Of a DNA stretch of 64,000 bases, positions 52,301 through 64,000 are shown piece by piece. A program made the position numbers and the translations under genes. The notes below the pieces were generated by a model. It did no database searches. It saw only the letters and a list, made by a program, of their open reading frames with translations, and was not told the origin of the DNA. Where the stretch lies: contig JAYKAV010000966.1 in NCBI GenBank assembly GCA_035582835.1, positions 329,925 to 393,924 of the forward strand, in the 5' to 3' direction. The first letter of the stretch is position 1, and each line of letters begins with the position of its first letter. This DNA is from Phoebastria nigripes. Its lineage: Eukaryota > Chordata > Aves > Procellariiformes > Diomedeidae.

Positions 52301-55300
52301 TATTCAATGTCAGGAGCAAAGCATGTTTTCAGCACCTAATCACCTCTGTCAACAATAGTTTGCATTTAAACATAGTAAGGCATGATTATATTTGTCCCTG
52401 AGAATGCAGGTTTTTTCTAGACAGCCACCTATGGATGGATGTGAAGTATGAACTTAAGCAACGCAGCCAATCTAACAATGGTTCTTCTATGGGGAATAGC
52501 CAGGCAGAGGTTTCCGCCAGTCCATCCACAGGCAAGGGCCAATTACACTATTGGTGCCTGGGATGCCATGGTGAGAAAAGGGGTTTGTAGTGCTACAGGA
52601 AGAGAGGGAAATATAGCCACTGCACTCAGCCGAGGACATATGCACACACTGTATATGTACCATATGAGCGGATTCAGAAAGGACACTGCCTTTGACACAC
52701 AGATTGTGCCAACATGCATGCTCTGCCTTTGCGTTAGCAGAGAGCGATGCAAACAGTATACCATAGCTCACTGCTGACCATGGTCTTATACGCCAGAAGG
52801 CTTAAACAACCGCTAATAAGAGCTCCGTGACCTTTGCCGAGCATCTGTTGACGTCCTGGTTGCTCATCATTTTACAGAGGCTTTAGCAGGACAGAACCTT
52901 TAGGTCGGCTCCTTGCTTAAAAGTCGCAACCGCTCTGTAGATTGTGCTGAAAATACAGCACAGGAGAGGGAATGATCTGAACCTCTCACACTTCTTTTCT
53001 CACAGCCCATCTGAACAGGTCCCACTGCAGCTAAGTACACCTCTGGAGGTCAGTGCAGAAAATGCAGCCCTGTAGCACACTTTTATGTCCCTAACTTCTC
53101 CAGGCTGTGAGCCAACACTCCTGGATCTGGAAAACTCCCAGGGAATCTGTATCCAAGAGTTAGTTTATTGACATAAACCTACATTCATTTTATCCATGGG
53201 GAATTTAAAGGACTCCTGCTTAGAGGCTGTTTAGCCCAGTAATTTTCCTGGGAATTAATACTGTCATTTCATTACTTTTTCTCTTCACTTTATTCCATCA
53301 CTGTAATTACAGATTCTTATCACTATTTTAAGCAAAGAATAGAAATGACAGCTGAGCAAAAACACTTTGCAAGTAAAGAAGGGGGGAAAAAAGAAAAGAA
53401 AAAAGAACCCAAGCCAAGACAGGGCAAACCTAGAAAATGGGTCATCTAGGAAGTTGCCTGTGTTAGAAAGGAGTCAAATTAAGCAAGATAGAGTTAAGGT
53501 TGAGGTTTTTCCAGTCTATTAGGTGGCTTTATCGAGTTCTTAAGGAAGATAGAAACAGGATGGAGAACCACTTCCTGAAAGGAAGGGTAAGATCCTTACC
53601 CTCCAGCCTTAATGCTTATTCACATAAGCAGTTACTGATTTATGTCAGAACGCACTTTTTGTGGTGCACAACTGACTTCTGTGTTCACACCAGCTGTAAG
53701 CTTAAACTGTTCTTACTACCTATTTAAATATGGCTGCTTTTTTAACTGAAATATTCTTGTACCAAAATCTGGTCATTTTACCTAAGCCCAGCGTTAATCT
53801 TCATATACTGCACCAATTAAGGATGTGAAGGATTGTCCTGTGGTTTGGTTTTGTTCAGGTTTTTTTAAAATGTGAAATGCTTTGACTGGATCTTCATTTC
53901 TCTGAACGTAGTTACCTTTTTAAAGAACAATGACAAAGGCTAACAATAAAAACAGAATGACAGAATCAGATAAATTTTATGAATGTTATGTTGCCTATAA
54001 CAAATGAATAATCTTTTGTTCTGAGTTCTCAGTTTCTGGCTGAAATATGACAATTGTCCTCTCATAGTGCTATTCATTTCATTAGAGAAGGATAAGCTTA
54101 TTTTCCTTTGAAAAGCAGTTTTTAATCTTACAGCTGCACAACTTGGATTGTTTTCTTCTGTCTTTCTCAGCAATTGAATATGCTTTACTCTAGCTATGCC
54201 AACAAAGTACTGAGTGCAAGCAACATTCCTATTGATTACAGTGCACAAAAATAGTAACCAAGCACTTCAGGATCTGATCCAGTATCTGGGGTTTCTGGAA
54301 TATTGACGTTGGAGTAGCTGTTATGGACTGGTTGTGAAATCACCAGCGTTTTTACCAAGATCAATGCAGATTTTAAAACTGTTATTGTTTCCCCTAATTG
54401 TCATGAAATTCAGAAATTAATAAAAAATTATTCCAAATTTAAGGGAGCCATGCTTATGTTTATCTTCCAAAAATGGGACCAGTGCCTCTCTATTAAAAAT
54501 TACCCACAGCAGATATATGCAGAGATCATTTTTGGAAACTCCATCTTTAAACTTTTTGCCCAAATACAGTTAATTTTTAAATATAAATACAGTTATTTTT
54601 TAAATATTTGCTGTATGCTTGTAAGTATTTGTAAAAATCTTTCTTTTGTGATCTGATCCTGCATGGGCATGCTTCTTATAGTAATATTACCAGGGCTTAA
54701 AATACCCATAAAATTATGACTGCAATCCCATCTGTCTCATGAAAGTTTTGCTCTGGGAATTTCTTTGGAAACTAGCGTTAAAACTTTACCTTATTGTAAA
54801 AAGTAGTGCATTCTTCTTTAAAACTGTGTGAGATGCTTGTGCTAAGGAAGATTCAGCAGAACAGAACTGCACACATCAGCAGGACCCTGAGCATTTCATC
54901 AGGAAAATCTCTCAGGGAGACAAGGATTTCATCTGGAACAGCAAAGGCAAGGTGGGGCTTTAATAAGGGGACATGTGCTGGCATGGCTGAGATGGGCCAC
55001 GGCTGGAGGGTCTGGGGGTGGCACAGCCGAAGCCCTTGCGGCTGCATCAGTACCAGCTGGCCGGGTTTATCTCAGACAACACTCTCTTTCCGAACATATT
55101 ACAACAAAGGCAGGGTTTAGCAGGTTCATAAGGCCAGACGGTTTACCCCTCGGTTTAAATGGATTTTCTTAAATACTGTACATCACAAACAGATGCTGTT
55201 ACACCCAAAGATACTTTGTTTTGTTTTAAGTATAACTCATAAAGACTGCTAAGGAGTTCCAATAAGATTGTTTCTGAACTTCAAACAATAAGCCAATTTT

Positions 55301-55945
55301 CAGAGCAGTCTGGTACCTTTTAACTGCAAATACTCCTCTAACAGCAGTCCTGAGTCCATTTCACAAGGGTGTGGGTAGATACCCTGGCTATATCACATGC
55401 CACCTGTGCATTCTCACAGGTGGCTGTTACATTTTTTAGCGTAGAAGAGGTTAGCTGAGGTTGCTGGTTTAGGTTATCTACTTGTGGATGGTATCTCTTC
55501 TCTCTAAATTTCCAAGTTCACTTACAGGCACCTCAAAACGAGCCACCTTATAGCTGGACCTACGGTGACCCAGATGAAGACAATCCAGCTGCTTGCGCAT
55601 GGTTTGCCTATGATGACAGAAAAACGAAACACAATATTTGATTTGGAAAAGTTTAAAAGAGCACACTTTGAGGGAATGATATAGTGAGATTTTAGAATCC
55701 AAGGCTCGAATGTCATCTCAATAATTCTCTGAAAAAGTACTCCTATTTATGAACCAAAAGCTATGTAAAGTGCTGGGTACGATTCATCGAACAATTGAGA
55801 GTTAGGATTTTTTCCTTCCTTTCCTGGAATTTGTTGTGATCAATGGAAAGGTTTCTATTCACATCCCTCCTTTTCCTTTAGCTTTTTTTCATTATATGCA
55901 GCGTCCACAGACACTCTGATTAGGAAACTTAAAAAGCTTAGACAT
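49337..55945. other. Intronic sequence without recognised genes
   Basis: AT-rich with slightly GC-richer patches near 50030-50130, 52490-52960 and 54940-55070. The 52.5-53.0 kb patch has three overlapping open frames (109, 94 and 73 codons) with no recognisable motif. It also holds the CTCF-like site at 51992. N lies at 49364. Confidence 0.5.
51992..52004 (-). promoter_or_regulatory. CTCF-like motif (full core match)
   Basis: The minus strand reads CCACCAGAGGGCA, which fits the CTCF core CCASYAGRKGGCR at all thirteen positions. Occupancy cannot be judged from sequence. Such motifs also occur inside old repeats. Confidence 0.5.
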
Positions 55946-56005
55946 TAGCTGCTTAAGAATTAACTTCTTAAGATTTAACGTCTTAAGATTTAACTTCTTA
56001 AGACC
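55946..56005 (+). repeat. 15-bp minisatellite, four units
   Basis: Four contiguous 15-bp units. The consensus is TAACTTCTTAAGATT, and the first unit is the most diverged (TAGCTGCTTAAGAAT). Each unit carries the palindrome CTTAAG. Confidence 0.93.
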
Positions 56006-59000
56006 ATATAAATTTAGATCCTCTCTGCTGTGACATTAGCCCAGCAATTCAAGCAAATGCATGCTCTGACAAATAAAAAAAGAGGAAATTAATACAAATC
56101 ATAAGGTAATTATGCATCTGCCAAATACTCAGAACTGTACTTTCCAGTCTCTTCCTTTAATCTTAAGTATAGAATACTCATTTATTCCCAATAAAAGCTT
56201 TACTAGCAAGGTGGACAACCTCAGAGCAAAGTTGATCAACTATAAGAGTCTTCCAGACTTCATGTTTCATCCACATCTCTCTTCTCTGGATCATTAAACC
56301 GACAGAAGTGCAGAGCCAACAGTCCCTTTCCCCCTATCATGACTCACAACTGTTTTCTCTGATCTGCTACTGACATGTATATACCTTCTGTAAGAAATGC
56401 ATCTGACTCTTCTGGGAGACCGACAATGAGCAAAAACCCAGTGCAGATTTAAAGGCTTCCAAATGACAAATAAATTAGCCCATGTCTTGCTGTTTTCAGA
56501 TGCACTGAAACATTTTAAAAGAGCTTTTGTTTTCATTGAAATGCTGATACTTTAGCTCATTGTCATATCCTTTTGAATGCAGTACCATTACTGAAAACGG
56601 ATTCATAAAATTTTTGCTTTTGGATCTAGTGCTTTCAGACTTGAAATCCTTATGCCCACAATGAGAAGGACATGTCTGAGTATGATTGAATTTAAACACT
56701 CTAAAGACTGAGAGGGGTGCCCAGACTAAACAAGAGAAGCAGGACAGAATAATGGGGCCTAATTCTGTCCTCAGGATTGCCTGTGCAATCCCCCATGACT
56801 TCAATAGATGTATTATATTGAACTGTAGGACTTGGATAAATTAAAAACAAAAAGAGCTATTATCTGTTATAAGCAGATCATATATCAATAAAAAGTGTTA
56901 TTATTACTATCCACTCCATCCATCTGTCAGGACAGGATTATCTTTTAAAAGGGCATTTTCTGGCACTTTGCTCAGTCCAGGTTTAGATGTCGCATGAGAT
57001 ATGACATATTCCTTCCTCAGGAGGCCAGTTTGTCTCTGAAAATATTGCAGCCATAAAAAAAGATAGTCAAGGTCAATGATTATTTACTTCATTTCATTTA
57101 ATTACTTGTTATAAACTCTAAGACCACCCTAAATCATTCAGAATTATTTATCTCCAAATATACAGTGCACAAAATCTTATCTTCCCTGGTGATAAATCAA
57201 GGGGTCCAAAGTCTCACCCCACAGCATGGATTCTGTAACAGGCATTCTCAGAATTACTGCTGCATCCAACCAAGTTAAAAGTAGCCTGAAACGACTGACT
57301 TTCTTGAAACCTGGGATTCAGGCCTATTAACTCTTGTGAAATTTCATTTTAAGTTGATCAGCCTTCTGTTTCTATGATTTTTCCTGTTTCCTAACTGGAG
57401 CTTCCCTATGTGTGAGTCTCTTGTGAGGACAATGTGCCTAGAAGGGCAGGCAGCCTTCGTGTTGAAACAGGACCAGAAAAGGAGCCATTATACTCCACTG
57501 GGTTATTTGATGCTGTTCAATCCCACTTTGTACAGGCTGCTTTTGCTTTTTTCCTACACCAAAATCACTCATCAAATTTGCTTTCTGTTCCATCCTTGTG
57601 TCTTCCAGGATATTAAATCTAGTTTTTTGCATCACAAAGAATACCAGTACATTTCCCTGAAATATGATAAATTACAGTTTTAAAAAAATAGGGTGAAAAA
57701 CCTAATTTTCCTCATTTTCTGAGAAAAGTTGGGCAAGTACTTTGCTTCTCTTTCTTGTTCCTTTGTTCTGTTTTATTTTTGAGTTTCTAATTCCATCCTT
57801 GGAATCTCCTTCTATCTTTTCATTTTCTTTTATTCTCACTTAGCCTTTAAAAATGTCTTCCATTTCCTCTTCTCCTCTTCCTCACTATCATCTGTTAATG
57901 TCATCAGTTTGCTGTCCATCCCCTCTCCCAGATCATTTTGTGTAAGAAAGGGTTTAATAACATTCTCTCCGGCATCCTGCTAGACAACTCCCCCTAATTT
58001 TTTACCTAGAAATTTATTATTACCTTTCACTTGTGGTCCAGTTACTAAATTTTCATGTCAAAAGGCTATTTGAATTAGCATGAAAATTAGGATTTCATGA
58101 GACATTGTAAAAAAACCTTACTAATACCTAGCTTCATTGTCTCAGGCTGTAGTTGTGCCAAGATCAACAATTGCCTTTGTGAAGCTGACATTACAAGACT
58201 TCTTAAACTTTACAGACCATTAAATAGTCTCTTAGGCATTTAAGGTGAAAAATTTCAGATCTGCTGCACAGTTGGGATACGATGGTCTTCACTGGGAGAC
58301 TCAGCAGGGATGAGATAGAAAGATTCTCCCATTTGGGAGTCCGTATGGATTTCCCAGCAGCTTCCTGAAGGCTGGGAACATGAACGCTGTATCTACATGT
58401 GGATCTGCCTGACCTAGCTGTACACATAATTTCTTTTCATTCATTCAGAGACACACACAGTGTCCTTCCCTTGCTTCCCAAAAGCCATGCAGTTATGTGA
58501 CACAAGCGGTGCTCAAACACAATATAAAGCCTGGACTGATATTATGCTGGTTCTTNTTACCTAGAAGTCCTTTTGCAGCTTTTGGAATTGTTATGTTTAT
58601 TTTGGAATACACATAACAAGGCTAGGGACAGACTCATCCTGGCATACAGTCATCTGTATGGTAGAAATGTCAGCAAGTCCCATGGCACAGTTTTGGCTTC
58701 AATCAACAGTTACCATCCCAGAATATGTCCAGACTTAACTTGAGGAATAACCTGGGCCAGGTACTGGCCATCCTGGGCAGTAATATAACTTTGCTATACA
58801 GGTGTAAGCTCCTGGCACAAAGGGCAAAAATAAAAATGTAAAGGCTGAAAAACAGAGACAAAATAGTCCAAACCAATTTTGTCCATATTTTACAAGGAAC
58901 AAGATAATTCAGTCTCATTCACCATCAGGATTTCTGTTCAATACCTGATCTCCAGAGGTCTATGACATTATTTGCTGGTTAAACTGAAACAAAAAGTTGA

Positions 59001-59209
59001 CAGATCTAACCTACTGAAGGTAGGGATGGACAAGATTTATGGAATTTCCTTACCTGTTGCTCTGCCAGGGTAAAGATTCATAGTAATGTGTATGTATCTT
59101 CTGTGACCTTGTAAGTTCCTATAAGGAGACATATCTCTGGCCTTCTTTCACCGCAGTGTTCAAATCTTCCAAGTAGTCATTTCTTATTGTATTTTCCTCT
59201 CTAAATCAT
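56006..59209. other. Intronic sequence without recognised genes
   Basis: AT-rich, with a long pyrimidine-rich stretch at about 57700-57910 (plus strand C/T; purine-rich in the GRM8 sense). N lies at 58556. No coding region was recognised. Confidence 0.5.
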
Positions 59210-59510
59210 TGTATAACTGCTGTACATATTTAGCCCTTTAAATCTTTCCTGACAGTGATTTCTCCAGACCACAATAATTTCTGTTGTTCACCTTTGAAAT
59301 GCTGCTCTAATTTGTCAATATAGTAAGAAAAAACATGGGTGAAAAATTATACAGAAGTTTGACATAAACTGCTGTCTCTTTCCTCTGTGTTGTGATCCTT
59401 TCATGAAAGCATGCTGAAATCACACTGTCCTTTTCTATAGCTTTATCACACAGCACACTTATATCTAATTTGCTGTCCTTACTAGATAGTAATTGCTGTT
59501 ATCACTCTTC
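59210..59510 (-). mobile_element. Possible ancient CR1/L3-like fragment
   Basis: The plus strand resembles the reverse complement of a very old CR1/L3. It shows CTTTAAATCTTTCCTGACAG, then TGCTGCTCTAATTTGTCAATA. Next is TATAGCTTTATCACACAGCAC, followed by TATATCTAATTTGCTGTCC. The order suits that family, but similarity is weak and the call rests on pattern memory. Confidence 0.4.
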
Positions 59511-62500
59511 CCTTTTTTCCTGTCCTGGCGCTGGGTAATGTCTTTTCTTTTCTTGAGTCTCTGGTGCCATCCCTGTTGCTAGTGGTCTTTGTAAGTGGTC
59601 AGATGCTAAGAGAGTTTCAGTGATTAAGAATCACCTGGAATAATTGATTTGCCTCTGTTTACATTTTCCAAGTATTCCCGAATCTGTATTTTATCAATAG
59701 CTGTTGTTACACGATCTCAATTTTCTTCTAATTGCCTAGCCTTCCTTTTCTTTCCATTTCTTGTTAAAGGCAATATTAAAAAAGGACTTCAATCCCCTGG
59801 CTATTTTTAAGTCACATTTAATTTTATCTGCTTCTTTTTTATTTTTTAGCTCCCTTTCTCTCTAATCTAGTTTTCATGTTACCTTACTTTCTTCTGGAAA
59901 GCCTTGTATGACTCTGAGTCATTTCTGAGAGTCAAACTGCATAGCTACCCTTTCCAATTCTCTACTTTTTCCTCTTGAAATCTTTTTTGAGGATCTCACC
60001 AATTTGAAAACTGGAAGCAATGATGCTATTTGGAAGGAATACACTCCTTGCTCTACTTCTCATGTGTGAAGGTCCACCTGCTTATCTTTCAATGCCATCT
60101 CCAGCTCAAAGGCTTTCCCTTCTCCACCTTGGCAACCACTGCTCCAGCCAATACTCTTTTTTTATTTCACCTTTTACTTACTGTTTCTCAGTACTCTCTG
60201 TCTCCAGTGTGGGCTTTTGGGCTACTGCCATCACAGACATGTTGGCAAATGTAAAGGTAATAATGATGCTATTGCAATTCAATGTAGCTCCAAAATGGAT
60301 GTGAGGGATTTACAGGAATTTAAGTACCACATACTATTATTCCCTATCCTATTTGTATAATATCTTGACCCAAGCCAAAGAACACTTGCCTTCAGCATAC
60401 CTTCCCATTGACTTTGTCTTTGGGCTGGTGTCTGTCAGTAAACGTATGACTGTTAAAAAAAAAAAAAAAGCTTTAAGAACAACTTCATTTGTGAGATTGG
60501 CAGACTCAAGGCACATCAACAGCAGAAAATGCAGTAACTTTTCAAATCACATGCAGTAATACAGATGTAAACCAGCCACTTGAGTAATGTGGAAGGTTTA
60601 AGGTAACCAACCTGCCTTTTATGGGAAAGGATCTCCTAGGGAAGAAGTCCTTTTTCATTTGATTAGGGAGAGAAGCATAACTGATTTATCTGAGACAGAG
60701 ACAAACCGGGGAAAGGACCAGTCATTGCATAAAGTAGAGCTTGTGGAGGCCTGTCATGCTGCTAGTTCAGAGACAAATTCTTTTGACAAGGAGAGGCCCA
60801 GACAGTTCAGTGAATAACATTTCTTGATGAAATGATAAACATGTTACAGTAATAACCTCCCGGTATCTCTGAATGCTGTGGGATATTGAATCTGCGTTTC
60901 TGTTTAGCAGAGATAAATCTATTTTCAGAAAGGTACTCTTTAAGGAAAAAATTTACTCATGTCAAAGCAGTCAGTAACTTTAATTTCTAAGCTATGCCAT
61001 TTGACTAGCTGAAAGATCACAGTGGCATTCCTCCCATTGATGTTGGGACCACAATATTACCATTTTTATTATTACTATCAGACAGAAGTAAACCAAAAAT
61101 AATCCTCTGGTTTCTAAGATGTGTGGATTTTAATTCGCTTCCTCTCTCTTTACTGTTATAGCTATGTCATCGTTTCCATCTTCTCTCTCTTCTGCTTATT
61201 TGAATCTACCTTGCCCAGAAAATACAGACCAAATCCTTCAGCATGGTCCTGTGGCTATCACCCTTTCCTGCCAGCTGCTACTCAGCAAGTGAGTGGTGAC
61301 AGCACTGGACTCATCTGATAGCCGAAATCCCTATGAATTCCCATTCCTCTAAAAGAGAGGCAGCATCTTTGGCTTGTGCCCTTTCCTAAGCCATCATATG
61401 AACAGTATGGCTGAAAGGAGATGAAAGCAAGTACTTTCAAAGTCCTTTCACATGTTCTGAATACCTGAGGCTCCCACACTATTTCCAGAGCTGCTAGCCC
61501 CTTATAGCATAACACTTGGCAATGACAGAGCATTCCCAGCCACGCCAAATGACCTTACTGAATCAACCCATAAGTGCAACTTTCTAGGGACATTACAGAG
61601 CAGTGAGATCAGAAGGGATGTTAGAAGTACCTGAGGATATCGGCGAGGTGTAGCTATTTTCTGGGTACCAATGTGTTTGCTTATTAAAAGTGTGGGACTC
61701 CAAACCTTTGCCAGTGGTAGTCCCCATGAACTGCAGTATTCCTCAAATGCCATGCTTACAAATTTGTTGCAAGAGCACAGAAACTATCTATTCAGAATTA
61801 TTCACAAGTAAATGAGCACCGTTATTTTTAAGTCAATACAGAGGGTCTTCAAGTGGTCTGTCTCATTCCCTGCCTGTGGCAAATCTGATTTCACTGCTTC
61901 ATTCTGCAGTGATTTTGGCACACATAAATTGTAGGTCAAATGCCCTAAAACCAATGTTTTCTGAATTTTTCTAATGTTCTCTGCTAAAGCCTATTGACAG
62001 CTCAGCCCAAGCAGTTGCCATCAGATAATAAAGCACTCTGGACAGAGAATACCTGAATGAATTTTTTGCAGGTACTTAGCAGGTCAGGTAGTCTATCAAA
62101 TTGGGTAATTCAAAAGCTATTTTTACCTTAATGGATCTGTTTTAAATGTGCGCAGCCAAGGTCAGCACATTAAGATGAATTTCTAATGTTCATGGAAGGA
62201 GAAAATATTTTTGGAACTTAAGTTTTCCCCTAAGACAGCGGAAGCTACAGTTCCTCTTTATTAACTAATACAGGAATATTTGAAAGGATACAAGGATACC
62301 CGTTTCCCATCTGACCAGGATGCCCAAAGAAAGATTTCATATGTTGTAAGAAAACACCACCTGTGTTTGCTGACAAAGCGCAAAGATTTTTGTACATGGA
62401 GTGTGATTCCAGTGATTACTTGGCCTGACACTTCGGATTACACTTTTGTAAAATCCAGCTTCATAGCAAGCATAAATCACCCATAGAAACCTCTGCAGTT

Positions 62501-64000
62501 CCTCTTACAGTAGCACATGAGAAAGAAATCATATTGGGTCAAATCAATGGTCTATCTTTGACAGCGGTCAGTAACAAATGCCTCAGGAAAGAGCATGATA
62601 AACAGCAGATCTTCTGCCTCTGCATCTTAAGAGATGGTCTCAGACTAAGTTACTATGGGGAATAAAGGTTTTTTGGCAAGACCAAAGGGATATATACTGC
62701 ATTTTGCTTCACCCCCATTAATGACTTTAAACAGCAGTTTTGAGGGCAGGATCTAGCAGAAAAAGAAATGAACAATGTCCACTTTGCCTTCTTGAGACCA
62801 AATCCTTATGGAGAACAAATTCACACATACGCAGGAAAGATCACTACCTAAGCTTTACCTAATTGTACAATTAAAGTTTCCTTTCATAAAGGCCTGATCT
62901 GTTCTTCTTATATATATATCTCAAGCAATTATTTATTTGGAATACCGTAACTGTACTACCTTCATCACAGAGTGGACATTTACTTGTTTCAATACAATTA
63001 CTGTAACCAGTAAGTTAATGTAAGCTCATAACAGAGATGCCATCATTACATAGATTTATGAGAAGAGCACTAAACATAAAATTGAGGTAATTGCCTGTGT
63101 GCTGCCAGGCTATTTTGCCAGTTAATATAAATAATATCATTCTCAGCATGAGCCACCAGAAGGACATCATCCTTAAAACTAATTCCTCACCTGCCACTGT
63201 CAGAAATTTTCACTATAAACTTGATGAAGAATGTGTTGCTAAGTGTTACTGACAATCATATATTACCAGGGAAAGGTGGTTACCTCGAGTACCCCAAACA
63301 ATCTGTTGTTTTGGTATGTTACCACATAAAATTGATTTAATGCTGCAATTTTCCATTTCTCTCTGGAGCACAGGCTGCTAATTTATTAGTCACATATATT
63401 GAAATTTCTTCTTTTTCCATTCATGTATAAATTTCCATAAGCAAAATGAGCAGATAGTATTTTGTTTGGTTTATTTTTAAAACTCAGAAAAATAAATCAC
63501 ATGTGAAGTTCTGCTACTCATGCTATTGAAATGGGTCCTACAAAACAAGTGAAAGTTAGAAGTCATACAGAAGATCTGAGATAGGAAATGTTGGTATGTG
63601 GGAAAAAAGACTTATGTGTTTTCTTGTTTTATGCCTGCAAATAAAAAGTTAAACACAAATCCCAAGAAGGATGAAGTAGAAGGTTTTTTTTTCTTTTTCT
63701 TAGTAAACAATGCAATAGTTGATTTGAATGGCTGCTACAGTATATATTTGAATTTTTATTCAAATTTAATTCCTAACTTCTTTATTTTTTTAAATTTTTC
63801 AACAAAAAAATGAACTGCATGTCTGAGACAGTGGGTCTGGAGATTTTTGACTGCCAACTCTTGCACAAGAGCAAAAACAGGTCCCCCAGCACTCAGGAAT
63901 GCTCGTCTGTGACTGATCTCCTCTCTACCCACCAGGCTCACTGTTTATCAGAGGTCTTTATGACTCCATCAAATTTCACCATAAAGTGTAAACATCATTG
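59511..64000. other. Intronic sequence without recognised genes
   Basis: T-rich to about 60000, with a 15-A run at 60455-60469 and short open frames up to 94 codons without motifs. The expected upstream GRM8 coding exon is not seen. Confidence 0.5.

Noticed and set aside
52448..52777. Three overlapping open frames (109, 94 and 73 codons) on both strands.
   Set aside because: Openness in several frames of a slightly GC-richer patch points to composition; no domain is visible.
56757..56812. GGGGCCTAATTCTGTCCTCAG followed by CATGACTTCAATAG, resembling an ancient amniote repeat.
   Set aside because: Suggestive wording only over about 55 bp; no second landmark.

Overview
This window is vertebrate nuclear DNA, almost certainly from a bird. 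It is AT-rich and dominated by non-coding sequence. Its transposable elements are CR1-type LINEs, several ending in the avian 8-bp tail (ATGATTCT)n. No bacterial-style gene organisation, CRISPR array or prophage was seen.

The only host coding sequence I can support is one 217-bp exon on the minus strand (23213-23429). It has consensus splice sites on both sides. It encodes part of the ligand-binding Venus-flytrap domain of a group III metabotropic glutamate receptor, best matched to GRM8. Transcription runs from high to low coordinates, so 23430-64000 is intron upstream of this exon and 1-23212 is intron downstream. No second GRM8 exon was recognised.

Repeat layout by region. 10727-11948: a fairly young 5'-truncated CR1 on the plus strand, antisense to GRM8, with one frameshift. 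13170-13990: a very old CR1/L3-like 3' end (plus). 20150-21500: an old CR1 RT-region copy (minus). 39806-41850: an old multi-frameshifted CR1 (plus). 48951-49077: a CR1 3' end. 59210-59510: a possible further old CR1 scrap (minus). A separate unidentified repeat is present as two inverted copies, at 46374-46615 and 49092-49336. They are about 86% identical over 212 bp without gaps.

Smaller structures include a 4 x 15-bp minisatellite (55946-56005), a 40-A run (36049-36088), a degenerate 14-bp tandem array (45184-45284) and four G-quadruplex-capable runs. There are also two CTCF-like motifs (8357, 51992) and a GC/CpG-richer patch near 37.6-38.2 kb.

I found no convincing new biological system. 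The best leads are the gapless inverted repeat pair and the CpG-rich intronic patch. All repeat calls and identities were made by eye and from memory of the families, without database searches.
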